Source of the DNA: Bacteroidota bacterium
Lineage (GTDB): Bacteria; Bacteroidota; Bacteroidia; Chitinophagales; LD1
Assembly: GCA_947457525.1 (NCBI GenBank)
Contig: CANGXE010000111.1
Coordinates: forward strand, 1-6,078
DNA: 6,078 nucleotides
Reading direction: 5' to 3'
In this document: piece by piece, positions 1 through 6,078 of the stretch
Position numbering within the stretch: position 1 is the first letter of the stretch
Layout of the letters: each line of letters begins with the position of its first letter
Translations under genes and position numbers: made by a program
Notes under the pieces: model-generated
The model's database searches: none
What the model was told of the DNA's origin: nothing
Seen by the model: only the letters and a program-made list of their open reading frames with translations

Positions 1-2
1 TA

Positions 3-320
3 GTTACTTTGAAGAAAAAAATAATGATTGATTTTGATTTTAATGCCTATACAAGACTAGGGAAACAAACCGGCTATTCAATTGGATTGCGTTATAAAGG
101 AAGCGATTACTATGTCTTACAAAATGAACCACAAAATTTTACGATAACAAGTATCAATTGGGAAGATGATAAAAAACACTTCCGCGTTTCTACCACTTAC
201 GACTGTAAAATGCGTACTTGGGGATATCCGAGCGATGGTAAACCCGATGCCACGTTTAAAGGTTCGATAGACAACATCCGCGTTACAGTGCCAACTTGGC
301 TAGCCTCAAAATTTCAATAA
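3..320 (+). CDS. Hypothetical protein, probably 5'-truncated by the window edge
   Basis: I do not recognise this protein. The frame is open from the first bases of the window to a TAA at 318-320. The first possible start inside the window is a TTG at 9-11, then an ATG at 24-26. The codons before the TTG (Val, Thr) are also open and no convincing promoter or ribosome site precedes it, so the gene most likely starts upstream; a TTG start giving 103 residues cannot be excluded. The visible part is rich in alternating polar/hydrophobic stretches with many Tyr, Thr and Ile, as in a beta-sheet domain. It ends in a Trp/Gly/Pro-containing stretch (TWGYPSDGKP) followed by FKGSIDNIRVTVPTW. No transmembrane segment or catalytic motif is seen. 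It has one Cys, in the YDCKM stretch. Its end overlaps the end of the convergent PUR-domain gene by 7 bases. A secreted or periplasmic beta-rich protein is a guess. Confidence 0.6.
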   Translation, partial: VTLKKKIMIDFDFNAYTRLGKQTGYSIGLRYKGSDYYVLQNEPQNFTITSINWEDDKKHFRVSTTYDCKMRTWGYPSDGKPDATFKGSIDNIRVTVPTWLASKFQ

Positions 321-601
321 TTGAAGTCAGAATCTGTATTGAAGTTTTTTTCATCATTTGGTTTGCGCTCGTAACGCTCCATTGGGCCAATCTCAGCTTT
401 GATTTTTTCTAGAGCATCAAAAATCTTAGCAAAATCTTCCTGGAAAATCAAAACACTATGGCGAATAAACTCACCTTCATTTTTGCGGCTTTCTGTGATC
501 TTTAACACCTTAGAACCTTGTTGGTTTTCTTTCAAATCGAAAAAGTAAGTTCTTTTTCCGGCAGGCACTTTTTCTGAAAATAATGTTTTGTCCTCGTACA
601 T
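314..601 (-). CDS. DUF3276 / PUR-alpha-like small nucleic-acid-binding protein
   Basis: This 95-residue protein matches, from memory, the Bacteroidota DUF3276 family, which carries a single PUR repeat. The diagnostic block is LFSEKVPAGKRTYFFDLKEN (about residues 7-26), then KVLKITESRK (31-40) and an acidic/aromatic helix region, IFQEDFAKIFDALEKI (52-67). PUR repeats fold as a beta-sheet plus helix and bind single-stranded DNA or RNA; the Borrelia PUR-domain protein BpuR is the best-studied bacterial example. The cellular role in Bacteroidota is not established. The tail after residue 72 is charged and Asn/Asp-rich, probably disordered. I chose the ATG at 599-601 because the family usually starts just before this block and a promoter-like motif lies just upstream. 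The frame stays open to 727, but that would run into purT; ATGs at 637 and 649 are alternatives. The gene is divergent from purT, and its TGA lies inside the end of the left-hand gene. Confidence 0.85.
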   Translation of the reverse strand: MYEDKTLFSEKVPAGKRTYFFDLKENQQGSKVLKITESRKNEGEFIRHSVLIFQEDFAKIFDALEKIKAEIGPMERYERKPNDEKNFNTDSDFNY

Positions 602-622
602 TCTTTTATTGTTTTGTATGCG

Positions 623-652
623 CAATGTAAAGAACATTTTTTCACCCATCAA
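623..652 (-). promoter_or_regulatory. Putative promoter of the PUR-domain gene
   Basis: Read on the minus strand, a TTG (652-650) is followed after 20 bases by TACATTG (629-623). This is close to the Bacteroidota consensus TTG, 17-23 bases, TAnnTTTG, but one T is missing from the downstream element. The motif is nearly the same as the tRNA promoter at 5876-5884 (TACATTTGC). It lies 21 bases before the chosen ATG at 601, followed by an A-rich leader. The position supports the short start, since a start at 637 or further upstream would put the motif inside the gene. No experimental support is available. Confidence 0.4.
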
Positions 653-662
653 AATATTTATC

Positions 663-1832
663 ATGCCAAAAAAAATAATGTTGCTCGGCAGTGGAGAATT
701 AGGAAAAGAATTTGTGATCGCTGTCAAGAGAATGGGGCAATATGTTGTTGCTGTTGACAGCTATGACAACGCACCGGCTCAGCAGGTGGCCGATGAGCGC
801 GAAGTGATTAACATGCTTGATGGCGCTGCGCTCGATGCGATAGTAGCTAAGCATCGCCCCGACATCATCGTGCCGGAGATAGAAGCCATTCGCACAGAAC
901 GTTTTTATGGCTATGAGGCCTCAGGCGTTCAAGTTGTTCCTAGTGCACGTGCAGCCAATTTCACCATGAACCGAAAAGCCATACGCGACTTAGCAGCAAA
1001 GGAATTGGGATTAAAAACTGCGAACTATCGTTACGCAAAAAGTTTTGAAGAGTTGCAAGCGGCTGTGGTCGAAGTGGGCATTCCTTGCGTGGTTAAACCG
1101 TTAATGAGTTCATCCGGCAAAGGACAGTCAACTATTAAAACTTCTGAAGATATACAGAAAGCTTGGGACTATTCGCAAGCCGGTAAGCGAGGTGATTTGG
1201 CCGAAGTAATAGTGGAAGCTTTTGTGAATTTTCACACTGAGATAACACTACTGACGGTTACTCAAAAAATGGGTCCTACCCTATTCTGTCCGCCCATTGG
1301 TCATCGTCAAGAGCGGGGCGACTATCAAGAGAGTTGGCAACCTTGCGTCATGAGCGATGCACATTTAGCCGAAGCCCAAGGCATAGCTGAAAAAGTTACT
1401 CGTGCACTGACTGGAGCCGGGCTTTGGGGCGTAGAGTTTTTTTTGGCGGATGATGGTGTTTACTTCAGTGAGTTATCCCCTCGACCCCACGACACAGGCA
1501 TGGTCACCTTGGCCGGCACACAGAACCTATCGGAGTTTGAACTGCACGCCCGCGCGGTTTTAGGTTGGCCTATACCTGAAATACAACTTTTGAAAATCGG
1601 TGCAAGTGCAGTGGTTTTGTCAGACAAAGAAGGGACTAACCCAAGCTTTGAAGGAGTGAATGAAGCACTGCTTGAAAAAAACACAGACGTTCGTTTGTTT
1701 GGGAAACCTACCACCCGTCCATACCGTAGAATGGCTGTAGCCTTGGCTTATGATGAAATTGGCACGGCTGTTGAAAATGTAAAGTTAAAAGCTATAAACA
1801 ATGCAAAAAAAATTAAGGTAACTAGTCACTAA
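663..1832 (+). CDS. purT: Formate-dependent phosphoribosylglycinamide formyltransferase (GAR transformylase 2)
   Basis: PurT uses formate and ATP, through formyl phosphate, to formylate glycinamide ribonucleotide (GAR) in de novo purine synthesis. It needs no folate, unlike PurN, and acts in the cytosol. The protein is 389 residues, against 392 in E. coli, and colinear with it as I recall that sequence. Visible landmarks: the N-terminal GAR-binding loop GSGELGKE (9-16), IVPEIEAI (69-76), VINMLDG (48-54), the ATP-grasp lysine and glycine-rich loop VVKPLMSSSGKGQ (143-155), HRQERGDYQESWQP (214-227), metal-binding glutamates at about 258 and 270, SPRPHDTGMVTL (272-283), FGKP (346-349) and the RR pair (355-356). 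All expected active-site residues are present. The ATG at 663 is preferred over the upstream TTG at 588, whose 25 extra residues are not PurT-like and overlap the divergent gene. Whether purN also occurs in this genome cannot be seen. Confidence 0.97.
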   Translation: MPKKIMLLGSGELGKEFVIAVKRMGQYVVAVDSYDNAPAQQVADEREVINMLDGAALDAIVAKHRPDIIVPEIEAIRTERFYGYEASGVQVVPSARAANFTMNRKAIRDLAAKELGLKTANYRYAKSFEELQAAVVEVGIPCVVKPLMSSSGKGQSTIKTSEDIQKAWDYSQAGKRGDLAEVIVEAFVNFHTEITLLTVTQKMGPTLFCPPIGHRQERGDYQESWQPCVMSDAHLAEAQGIAEKVTRALTGAGLWGVEFFLADDGVYFSELSPRPHDTGMVTLAGTQNLSEFELHARAVLGWPIPEIQLLKIGASAVVLSDKEGTNPSFEGVNEALLEKNTDVRLFGKPTTRPYRRMAVALAYDEIGTAVENVKLKAINNAKKIKVTSH

Positions 1833-1886
1833 TTCCATTTCTTAATCTATTTTCATTTCGAACATAAAACCTCTCATTATTCCTCT

Positions 1887-2465
1887 TTGAAAAACACACT
1901 ACTCTTTCTCTTATTGCTCTCCATTTTTTCGGCCGCAGCCGAAAAACTAACGTATGATGTTATTTTATTTGGAAAATCTATAGGGCGAACCACCATCGAA
2001 AGAATAGATAAGGGCAATGGAGAAATACACTATAAACTAATCAATAACAGTGAGGTAAATATTTTATTAACCAAAAAGAGTTCTCAGATGCAATATGAAA
2101 TTGTGTATAAAGAAGGTAAGCTATTTTCATCTTATGCTAAAAATGTAAAGGACGGTATTACGGAGGTTGTTACAACAGCTTGGGATGGGGCTAAATACAT
2201 CATCAAAAAAGGGGCTGAAACACTTCAATTTGCGCAACAAATTGAGTTCTCTTCTATCTCTCTTTATTTCAATGAACCAATAAACCGAACAAAAGTATTT
2301 TCTGAACGCATGGGGCAATTGACTACTTTTGTTAAGACCGGCTCAGGAACTTATGAATGTAAAACTTCTAATGGTGTAACTAATGTTTATCGTTATCAAA
2401 ACGGTAAGCTGATGGAAATTGAGATGAGTAAAGGCGCGAGCGTATTCATGCGATTGATTGAATAG
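1887..2465 (+). CDS. Exported DUF6134-like protein of unknown function (TTG start)
   Basis: A 192-residue protein with a clear Sec signal peptide: Lys2, a hydrophobic core at about 5-15, and an Ala-rich cleavage site (SAAA before EKL), with cleavage likely after residue 18. The mature part starts LTYDVILFGKSIG and continues with beta-strand-like repeats. It ends in a region with FNEP, VFSER.G, a Tyr/Asn-rich strand (VYRYQNGK) and a final MRLIE. From memory this matches DUF6134, an uncharacterised exported family of Bacteroidota about this size; I cannot confirm it by search. There is no lipobox, so it is probably periplasmic. The start must be TTG at 1887-1889: the frame runs open back to the purT stop with no ATG or GTG, and a later Met would remove the signal peptide. 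It lies 54 bases after purT in the same frame, with no obvious terminator or good promoter between, so it may be read from the purT transcript. Confidence 0.75.
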   Translation: MKNTLLFLLLLSIFSAAAEKLTYDVILFGKSIGRTTIERIDKGNGEIHYKLINNSEVNILLTKKSSQMQYEIVYKEGKLFSSYAKNVKDGITEVVTTAWDGAKYIIKKGAETLQFAQQIEFSSISLYFNEPINRTKVFSERMGQLTTFVKTGSGTYECKTSNGVTNVYRYQNGKLMEIEMSKGASVFMRLIE

Positions 2466-2486
2466 GTTTCAATAAACCTATTTTTC
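2461..2486 (+). terminator. Rho-independent terminator of the purT-DUF6134 block
   Basis: A perfect 9-base-pair stem, AATAGGTTT (2461-2469) with AAACCTATT (2474-2482), closes a four-base CAAT loop and runs into a T tract (2481-2485). The stop codon TAG of the upstream gene (2463-2465) lies inside the 5' arm. The T tract is on the plus strand, so it terminates the plus-strand genes. On the minus strand the hairpin is followed by CAATCAATC and should be a poor terminator for lolA. Confidence 0.75.
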
Positions 2487-2507
2487 ACTCTGGCCCAGTA
2501 AGTTTAT

Positions 2508-3188
2508 CTATCTCAAATCCACCACCTTAACTCCCGGAAATTTCTTAGCATCGAAAGTAAATGAACCAGCATCGAGGGTAGGATTGGGAGTTTGTTTGGT
2601 GAGTTTATAGCTGTAGCGCGCTCCGTTCTTTTCATATACTTTTGATTCGAGTATCTGTAAGTTAGTTTCGTCTATGGTTACATCAATTTTGAAGTAACTT
2701 ACTTTGCGGTTGACAGGAGCCATTTCTATTACCACTATGCTCTTGCCGCCTACATTCCTCTTCTCTTTAATTTGATAAGAGTATCCGTCTTGATAGAGTG
2801 TAAAAATCTTGGACGGTGAAAACACATCATCTGATTCTTCAAAATAATTAACCTGCACTTCTTTATCGCGCGTGATGTAAGTCCATATATTTTTACCATC
2901 GCAGATAAACTGTTGATCAGTTAATTTTATACGAAACTTCTCTGCCTGCAAAAGTATATTTCCGGAAATGGTGTCAGCAAACTTCCGATCATCATCTGTC
3001 GGCTTTATCTTTGGGCGATTGATAACAAGTTTAAAATCGGCAGTTAGAGCAGAGTATGCTTTGTATTTATCACTTACTTTTTTTAATAGCGCAGTGGCCA
3101 CCGGGTCGCTTATCGAACTGCCGGTTTGTGCAAATCCGGTAATAATATTAGACAGCAATAATATAGAGAGAAAAAATAATTTATTCAT
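2508..3188 (-). CDS. lolA: LolA-like outer-membrane lipoprotein carrier protein
   Basis: LolA proteins carry lipoproteins through the periplasm from the LolCDE transporter to the outer membrane. This 226-residue protein has a Sec signal peptide (Lys3, hydrophobic core about 4-18, cleavage probably after GFA at 18-20). The LolA-type half-barrel follows: the LLKKVSDKYKAYSALTADFKL region (34-54), a SGNILLQAEKFRIKL strand pair (75-89), DGKNIWTY (97-104), the turn before SPSKIF (124-129), and paired strands ending with SFTFDAKKFPGVKVVDLR (209-226). The SGNILL-KFR-DGK-IWTY order is the best family signature. There is no lipobox Cys, as expected for a soluble carrier. The ATG at 3186-3188 gives a complete signal peptide. 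It sits 38 bases after the stop of ftsK on the same strand, a neighbour pair I recall from other Bacteroidota, and is probably co-transcribed. Bacteroidota genomes can hold more than one LolA-like gene, so this may not be the main carrier. Confidence 0.87.
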   Translation of the reverse strand: MNKLFFLSILLLSNIITGFAQTGSSISDPVATALLKKVSDKYKAYSALTADFKLVINRPKIKPTDDDRKFADTISGNILLQAEKFRIKLTDQQFICDGKNIWTYITRDKEVQVNYFEESDDVFSPSKIFTLYQDGYSYQIKEKRNVGGKSIVVIEMAPVNRKVSYFKIDVTIDETNLQILESKVYEKNGARYSYKLTKQTPNPTLDAGSFTFDAKKFPGVKVVDLR

Positions 3189-3226
3189 AGCGACTGTAGT
3201 TAGGAGTAATAGTTTGAAAAATATGA

Positions 3227-5743
3227 CTATTGATCTTTCAACTTTTGCAAATACTGTTCCAATTCTGATTCTGTTTTAAATTTAACTTCTCTGGCTTTGG
3301 TGCCAATGTTATCGCCTACAATGCCCGCTTCTTGTAATTGATCCATCAATCTTCCTGCGCGGTTGTAACCCAATTTTAACCTTCTTTGTATCAACGAGGT
3401 AGAACCCATTTGGTTTTGGACGATTACGCGAGCTGCATCTTCAAACAAATCATCGCGCTCGCCATCTACATAAAACTCATCAGCATTTTCTTTAGAGTTA
3501 GGGTCGATGTATTCCGGCAATTCAAATGCAGAGGCATAGCCTTGTTGTTTGGCAATGAAATCGCGTACGAGCTCCACTTCCGGAGTATCTACGAAACCAC
3601 ACTGTAAACGAATCATATCACTTCCCATTGACAAAAGCATGTCGCCTCGTCCAATCAACTGCTCTGAGCCGCCTTGGTCGAGAATAGTTCTAGAGTCAAT
3701 TTTAGAAGTGGTTTTGAAGGCAATACGTGCCGGGAAGTTAGCTTTGATTGTACCGGTGATGATGTTCACCGAAGGACGCTGTGTGGCTAAAATCAAGTGA
3801 ATGCCAATCGCACGCGCCAACTGGGCCAAACGTGCTATCGGCATTTCCACTTCTTTACCTGCTGTCATAATCAAGTCAGCAAACTCATCCACCACTAACA
3901 CAATGTAGGGCAAAAACTTATGTCCGTTTTGAGGATTAAGTTGACGATTGAGAAACTTGTGATTGTATTCTTTGAGATTTCTACAACTTGCTTTCTTTAA
4001 CAAATTGTAACGGTCGTCCATCTCCACACATAATGCGTTAAGTGTAGTCACCACTTTCTTCGTGTCAGTAATAATGGCATCTTCCTCGCCCGGCAGTTTA
4101 GCCAAGAAATGCTTTTCTAAAGCTTCATACAAACTCAACTCCACTTTCTTTGGATCCACCAAAATGAACTTGAGTTGCGATGGATGCTTTTTGTAAAGCA
4201 ACGACACTAAAATTGCATTTATGCCCACCGATTTTCCTTGTCCGGTTGCACCGGCCATCAACAGGTGAGGCATTTTGGCCAAGTCAGCCACATAAATTTC
4301 ATTGCTAATTGATTTACCCAAGCAAATCGGCAAATCGGCTGTAGTGTTTTGAAACTTATCCGAAGCCAAAAGAGAACGCATAGACACAATCTCTTTATTG
4401 GCATTTGGCACTTCTATTCCAATTGTTCCTTTACCCGGTATGGGCGCAATAATACGAATACCCAAAGCCGCCAAACTCAAGGCAATATCATCCTCCAAGT
4501 TCTTAATTTTAGAGATACGAACTCCCGGTGCCGGCACAATTTCATAGAGCGTAACCGTGGGACCAACCGTGGCTTTTATTTTTGAAATTTCAATTTGATA
4601 ATTGTTCAGTGTAGAAATAATTTGGTTTTTGTTGCGCTCTAGTTCTTCTGCATCAATTTTCACTTTATCGCTACCGTGCTCTTCAAGTAACTCAAGGCCG
4701 GGATACTTATAATCTGACAAATCAAGCGTAGGATCAAACGTAGTGCCGATGCTTCCTAAGTTTTTGTCGAACATCTCCTCCTCTATCACTTCCTCCACTT
4801 CCAATGCTAATCCATTACTTGGTGCATCATCTACTTCGTCTAAATTCACCACCGTCATTTCCATAGTAGTGTCATCCTCTTCTATAGGTTCGTTTTCTTC
4901 TTGCTCATATATCTCATCAGCTGTAACATTGGCTGATTGCAATTCTTCCGCAATGTTGTCTTTCCCAAAAATGTTTTCACTCTCATCTCTATAAGCCGGA
5001 ACAAAAGCTTCTGATGATGATGTAACGGCTGTATCTTCAATTTCGTTTAATTTAGGCTTGCCGAGCAGAAAATCAAAATTGATATTAAATGCAATCACTG
5101 CAAACGAAAGCGCAGCAGCTATCAACAAAGCTGCTACTCCAATGATGCTGACCAATCCGGTCAAATAGCCGGTTGCACCGGTGAGATAATTGCCAAACGC
5201 ACCGCCCCAGCTCAACACACTTTGCGGGTAAATTAAAAAATTGGCAAAAGCCAAAGTAGCAGATAGCCAAATCATACTAAAAAATGAATACAACGAAATT
5301 TTTAGTATGGGAAATACTTGTTTTTGAACTAACAAATTAAATCCTACTACGAAACTGATAAGAATAAAGCCAAATGAAGACAAGCCAAAAAGATGGTCAA
5401 TCATCAAATCAGAAAGCCAAGCGCCAAAGCGCCCGAGGGCATTTTTGACTTCCGTTTTTCGTTCTAAAAGCAAGCCTGCACCCTGGGTAACATCGCTCTG
5501 ATCTTCAGCTAATGTGAACAAGTAGGACGAAAAAGCGACTAGCATTATCACTGAAAGCAACAAAAACACAATACCGGCCACTTTTTGCAAACGACCATCA
5601 GATACATTTTCTTCCTCCAAATCTAAGTCTGCTTTAGCTTTTTTTCGGACAGTTTTGGCTTTTGGTTCGTCATTGACTGCTTCAACGGTCGTATCTGCTC
5701 CATCAGATTTCCTTTTTCGTTTAGCTATTTTTTCCTCTTCCAT
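3227..5743 (-). CDS. ftsK: DNA translocase FtsK
   Basis: FtsK is a septum-anchored, ATP-driven hexameric DNA pump that clears chromosome termini from the division site and activates XerCD dimer resolution. The 838 residues read in order: a charged Lys/Arg- and Glu-rich cytosolic start (1-50); four membrane segments at about 53-78, 115-138, 143-171 and 195-222; a strongly acidic linker (about 233-345); and the motor. The motor shows the alpha-domain block NNYQIEISKIKATVGPTVT (380-398), Walker A GATGQGKS (498-505), LVDPKKVELS (528-537), Walker B VLVVDEFADL (615-624) and ATQRPSV (653-659). The C-terminal winged-helix gamma domain (about 765-815, with LIQRRLKLGYNRAGRLMDQL at 784-803) reads oriented DNA sequences and contacts XerD. 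All key motifs are intact. The linker is far shorter than the Pro/Gln-rich one of E. coli. The ATG at 5743 is the only start after an in-frame stop at 5768-5770. A degenerate TAgaTTTT (5770-5763) is a weak promoter candidate. Confidence 0.97.
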   Translation of the reverse strand: MEEEKIAKRKRKSDGADTTVEAVNDEPKAKTVRKKAKADLDLEEENVSDGRLQKVAGIVFLLLSVIMLVAFSSYLFTLAEDQSDVTQGAGLLLERKTEVKNALGRFGAWLSDLMIDHLFGLSSFGFILISFVVGFNLLVQKQVFPILKISLYSFFSMIWLSATLAFANFLIYPQSVLSWGGAFGNYLTGATGYLTGLVSIIGVAALLIAAALSFAVIAFNINFDFLLGKPKLNEIEDTAVTSSSEAFVPAYRDESENIFGKDNIAEELQSANVTADEIYEQEENEPIEEDDTTMEMTVVNLDEVDDAPSNGLALEVEEVIEEEMFDKNLGSIGTTFDPTLDLSDYKYPGLELLEEHGSDKVKIDAEELERNKNQIISTLNNYQIEISKIKATVGPTVTLYEIVPAPGVRISKIKNLEDDIALSLAALGIRIIAPIPGKGTIGIEVPNANKEIVSMRSLLASDKFQNTTADLPICLGKSISNEIYVADLAKMPHLLMAGATGQGKSVGINAILVSLLYKKHPSQLKFILVDPKKVELSLYEALEKHFLAKLPGEEDAIITDTKKVVTTLNALCVEMDDRYNLLKKASCRNLKEYNHKFLNRQLNPQNGHKFLPYIVLVVDEFADLIMTAGKEVEMPIARLAQLARAIGIHLILATQRPSVNIITGTIKANFPARIAFKTTSKIDSRTILDQGGSEQLIGRGDMLLSMGSDMIRLQCGFVDTPEVELVRDFIAKQQGYASAFELPEYIDPNSKENADEFYVDGERDDLFEDAARVIVQNQMGSTSLIQRRLKLGYNRAGRLMDQLQEAGIVGDNIGTKAREVKFKTESELEQYLQKLKDQ

Positions 5744-5854
5744 TGTATATATATGATGGTTAAAAATCTATATTAGAAGGCTTAAAACAGCAGCATAAGC
5801 TCCATTTTTATTCACAGAAATAAATAGGGTGTACAGTTTATTTAAAATCGGATT

Positions 5855-5883
5855 TTGAAAAGTTGATTTTTGCTTTACATTTG
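5855..5883 (+). promoter_or_regulatory. Bacteroidota-type promoter of tRNA-Leu
   Basis: TTG at 5855-5857, an 18-base spacer, then TACATTTG at 5876-5883 followed by C. This is an exact match to the primary sigma consensus of Bacteroidota (TTG, about 17-23 bases, TAnnTTTG). Transcription would start roughly at 5888-5892, giving a leader of about 11-15 bases before the tRNA. It is the best promoter in the window and supports the phylum assignment. Confidence 0.75.
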
Positions 5884-5902
5884 CGCTCCGTTCTGAAAAG
5901 AA

Positions 5903-5983
5903 GCCGAAGTGGCGGAATTGGTAGACGCGCACGACTCAAAATCGTGTACCACTGGTGTGTGGGTTCGATTCCCACCTTCGGTA
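5903..5983 (+). tRNA. tRNA-Leu (anticodon CAA)
   Basis: An 81-base tRNA that reads UUG codons. The acceptor stem is GCCGAAG (5903-5909) with CTTCGGT (5976-5982), six Watson-Crick pairs plus a G-U pair at the first position. The discriminator is A (5983), as expected for Leu. The D arm holds GCG/CGC around a loop with TTGGTAGA. The anticodon stem is CACGA/TCGTG (5930-5934, 5942-5946), with loop CTCAAAA and anticodon CAA at 5937-5939. The variable arm is 12 bases (5947-5958), long enough for a class II tRNA with a short stem. The T arm is GTGGG/CCCAC around TTCGATT (5959-5975). The 3' CCA is not encoded and must be added enzymatically. Its own promoter and a probable terminator flank it, so it appears to be a single-gene transcript. 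Confidence 0.97.
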
Positions 5984-5988
5984 CTTGC

Positions 5989-6030
5989 AGGGAATTCTTC
6001 AACATTTTTGGAGGGTTCCCTTTTTATTTT
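5989..6030 (+). terminator. Probable Rho-independent terminator after tRNA-Leu
   Basis: AGGGAA (5989-5994) pairs with TTCCCT (6016-6021). The inner bases can extend the stem imperfectly (CTTC at 5997-6000 with a GAGG or GGAG stretch near 6010-6014). The 3' arm runs straight into TTTTTATTTT (6021-6030). The hairpin starts six bases after the tRNA discriminator base. The large loop makes it weaker than the terminator at 2461. Confidence 0.6.
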
Positions 6031-6078
6031 CCTCTGAAACCCCTGCCAATTAAGAGATCTGATCGATGATAGAATTCA

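Noticed and set aside
588..662. Longer purT start at TTG 588
   Set aside because: The extra 25 residues are hydrophobic and unlike PurT N-termini, and the stretch overlaps the start of the divergent PUR-domain gene. The ATG at 663 gives the normal family length.
602..727. Longer start of the PUR-domain gene at 727
   Set aside because: It would overlap 65 bases of purT and add 42 residues not seen in the family, and it would contain the promoter-like motif.
663..1832. Horizontal transfer of purT based on its higher GC than its flanks
   Set aside because: A strongly conserved, well-expressed enzyme gene can differ in composition from small fast-evolving neighbours, and no mobile-element signs flank it.
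1811..1834. Imperfect inverted repeat around the purT stop as a terminator
   Set aside because: The arms do not align without a shift and no T tract follows.
4349..4994. Plus-strand open frames opposite ftsK
   Set aside because: They mirror the conserved ftsK frame and have low-complexity Ser/Asn-rich translations typical of shadows, with no start signals.
5782..5805. Seven-codon frame upstream of ftsK on the minus strand (ATG to TAA)
   Set aside because: Too short to judge, with no regulatory codon pattern or attenuator hairpin nearby; expected by chance.
5863..6069. Open frame of 68 codons covering the tRNA
   Set aside because: It reads through tRNA-Leu and its promoter and terminator; the GGIGRRARLK-type peptide is a familiar artefact of translating tRNA genes.
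6055..6077. Cluster of six-base palindromes (AGATCT, ATCGAT, GAATTC) at the right edge, possible vector sequence
   Set aside because: Three common palindromes in 23 bases can arise by chance in AT-rich DNA, and the stretch is too short to show a vector join.

Overview
The window looks like ordinary chromosomal DNA from a member of the Bacteroidota, possibly the Chitinophagia/Sphingobacteriia side of the phylum. The evidence is a perfect Bacteroidota-type promoter (TTG, 18-base spacer, TAcaTTTG) in front of the tRNA gene, the lack of clear Shine-Dalgarno sites, AT-rich intergenic DNA, a DUF3276 (PUR-domain) protein, a DUF6134-like exported protein, and a short-linker FtsK followed directly by a LolA-like protein. 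Placement below phylum level is inference.

Layout, left to right. At 3-320 (+) is the C-terminal part of an unrecognised protein that probably begins outside the window. It converges on, and overlaps by 7 bases, a small PUR-domain nucleic-acid-binding protein at 314-601 (-). A 61-base divergent promoter region separates that gene from purT (663-1832, +), which encodes the formate-dependent GAR transformylase of purine synthesis. After 54 bases comes a small exported DUF6134-like protein (1887-2465, +) with a TTG start. A strong hairpin terminator overlaps its stop codon and closes the plus-strand block.

The minus-strand block runs from right to left: ftsK (3227-5743, -), the chromosome-segregation DNA translocase, then 38 bases later a LolA-like periplasmic lipoprotein carrier (2508-3188, -). 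The two are probably one transcript. On the right, a plus-strand tRNA-Leu(CAA) at 5903-5983 has its own promoter and a probable Rho-independent terminator. The 159 bases between ftsK and the tRNA hold the tRNA promoter and an AT-rich ftsK leader. The last 48 bases (6031-6078) hold nothing I can support.

The genes are mostly housekeeping: purine synthesis, chromosome segregation and division, outer-membrane lipoprotein traffic, and translation. I found no mobile element, CRISPR array, defence system or biosynthetic cluster. The points worth a second look are small: the TTG-started DUF6134 gene lying in frame behind purT, the divergent purT/PUR-domain promoter, the overlapping gene ends at the left, the very acidic FtsK linker, and the unidentified left-edge protein.
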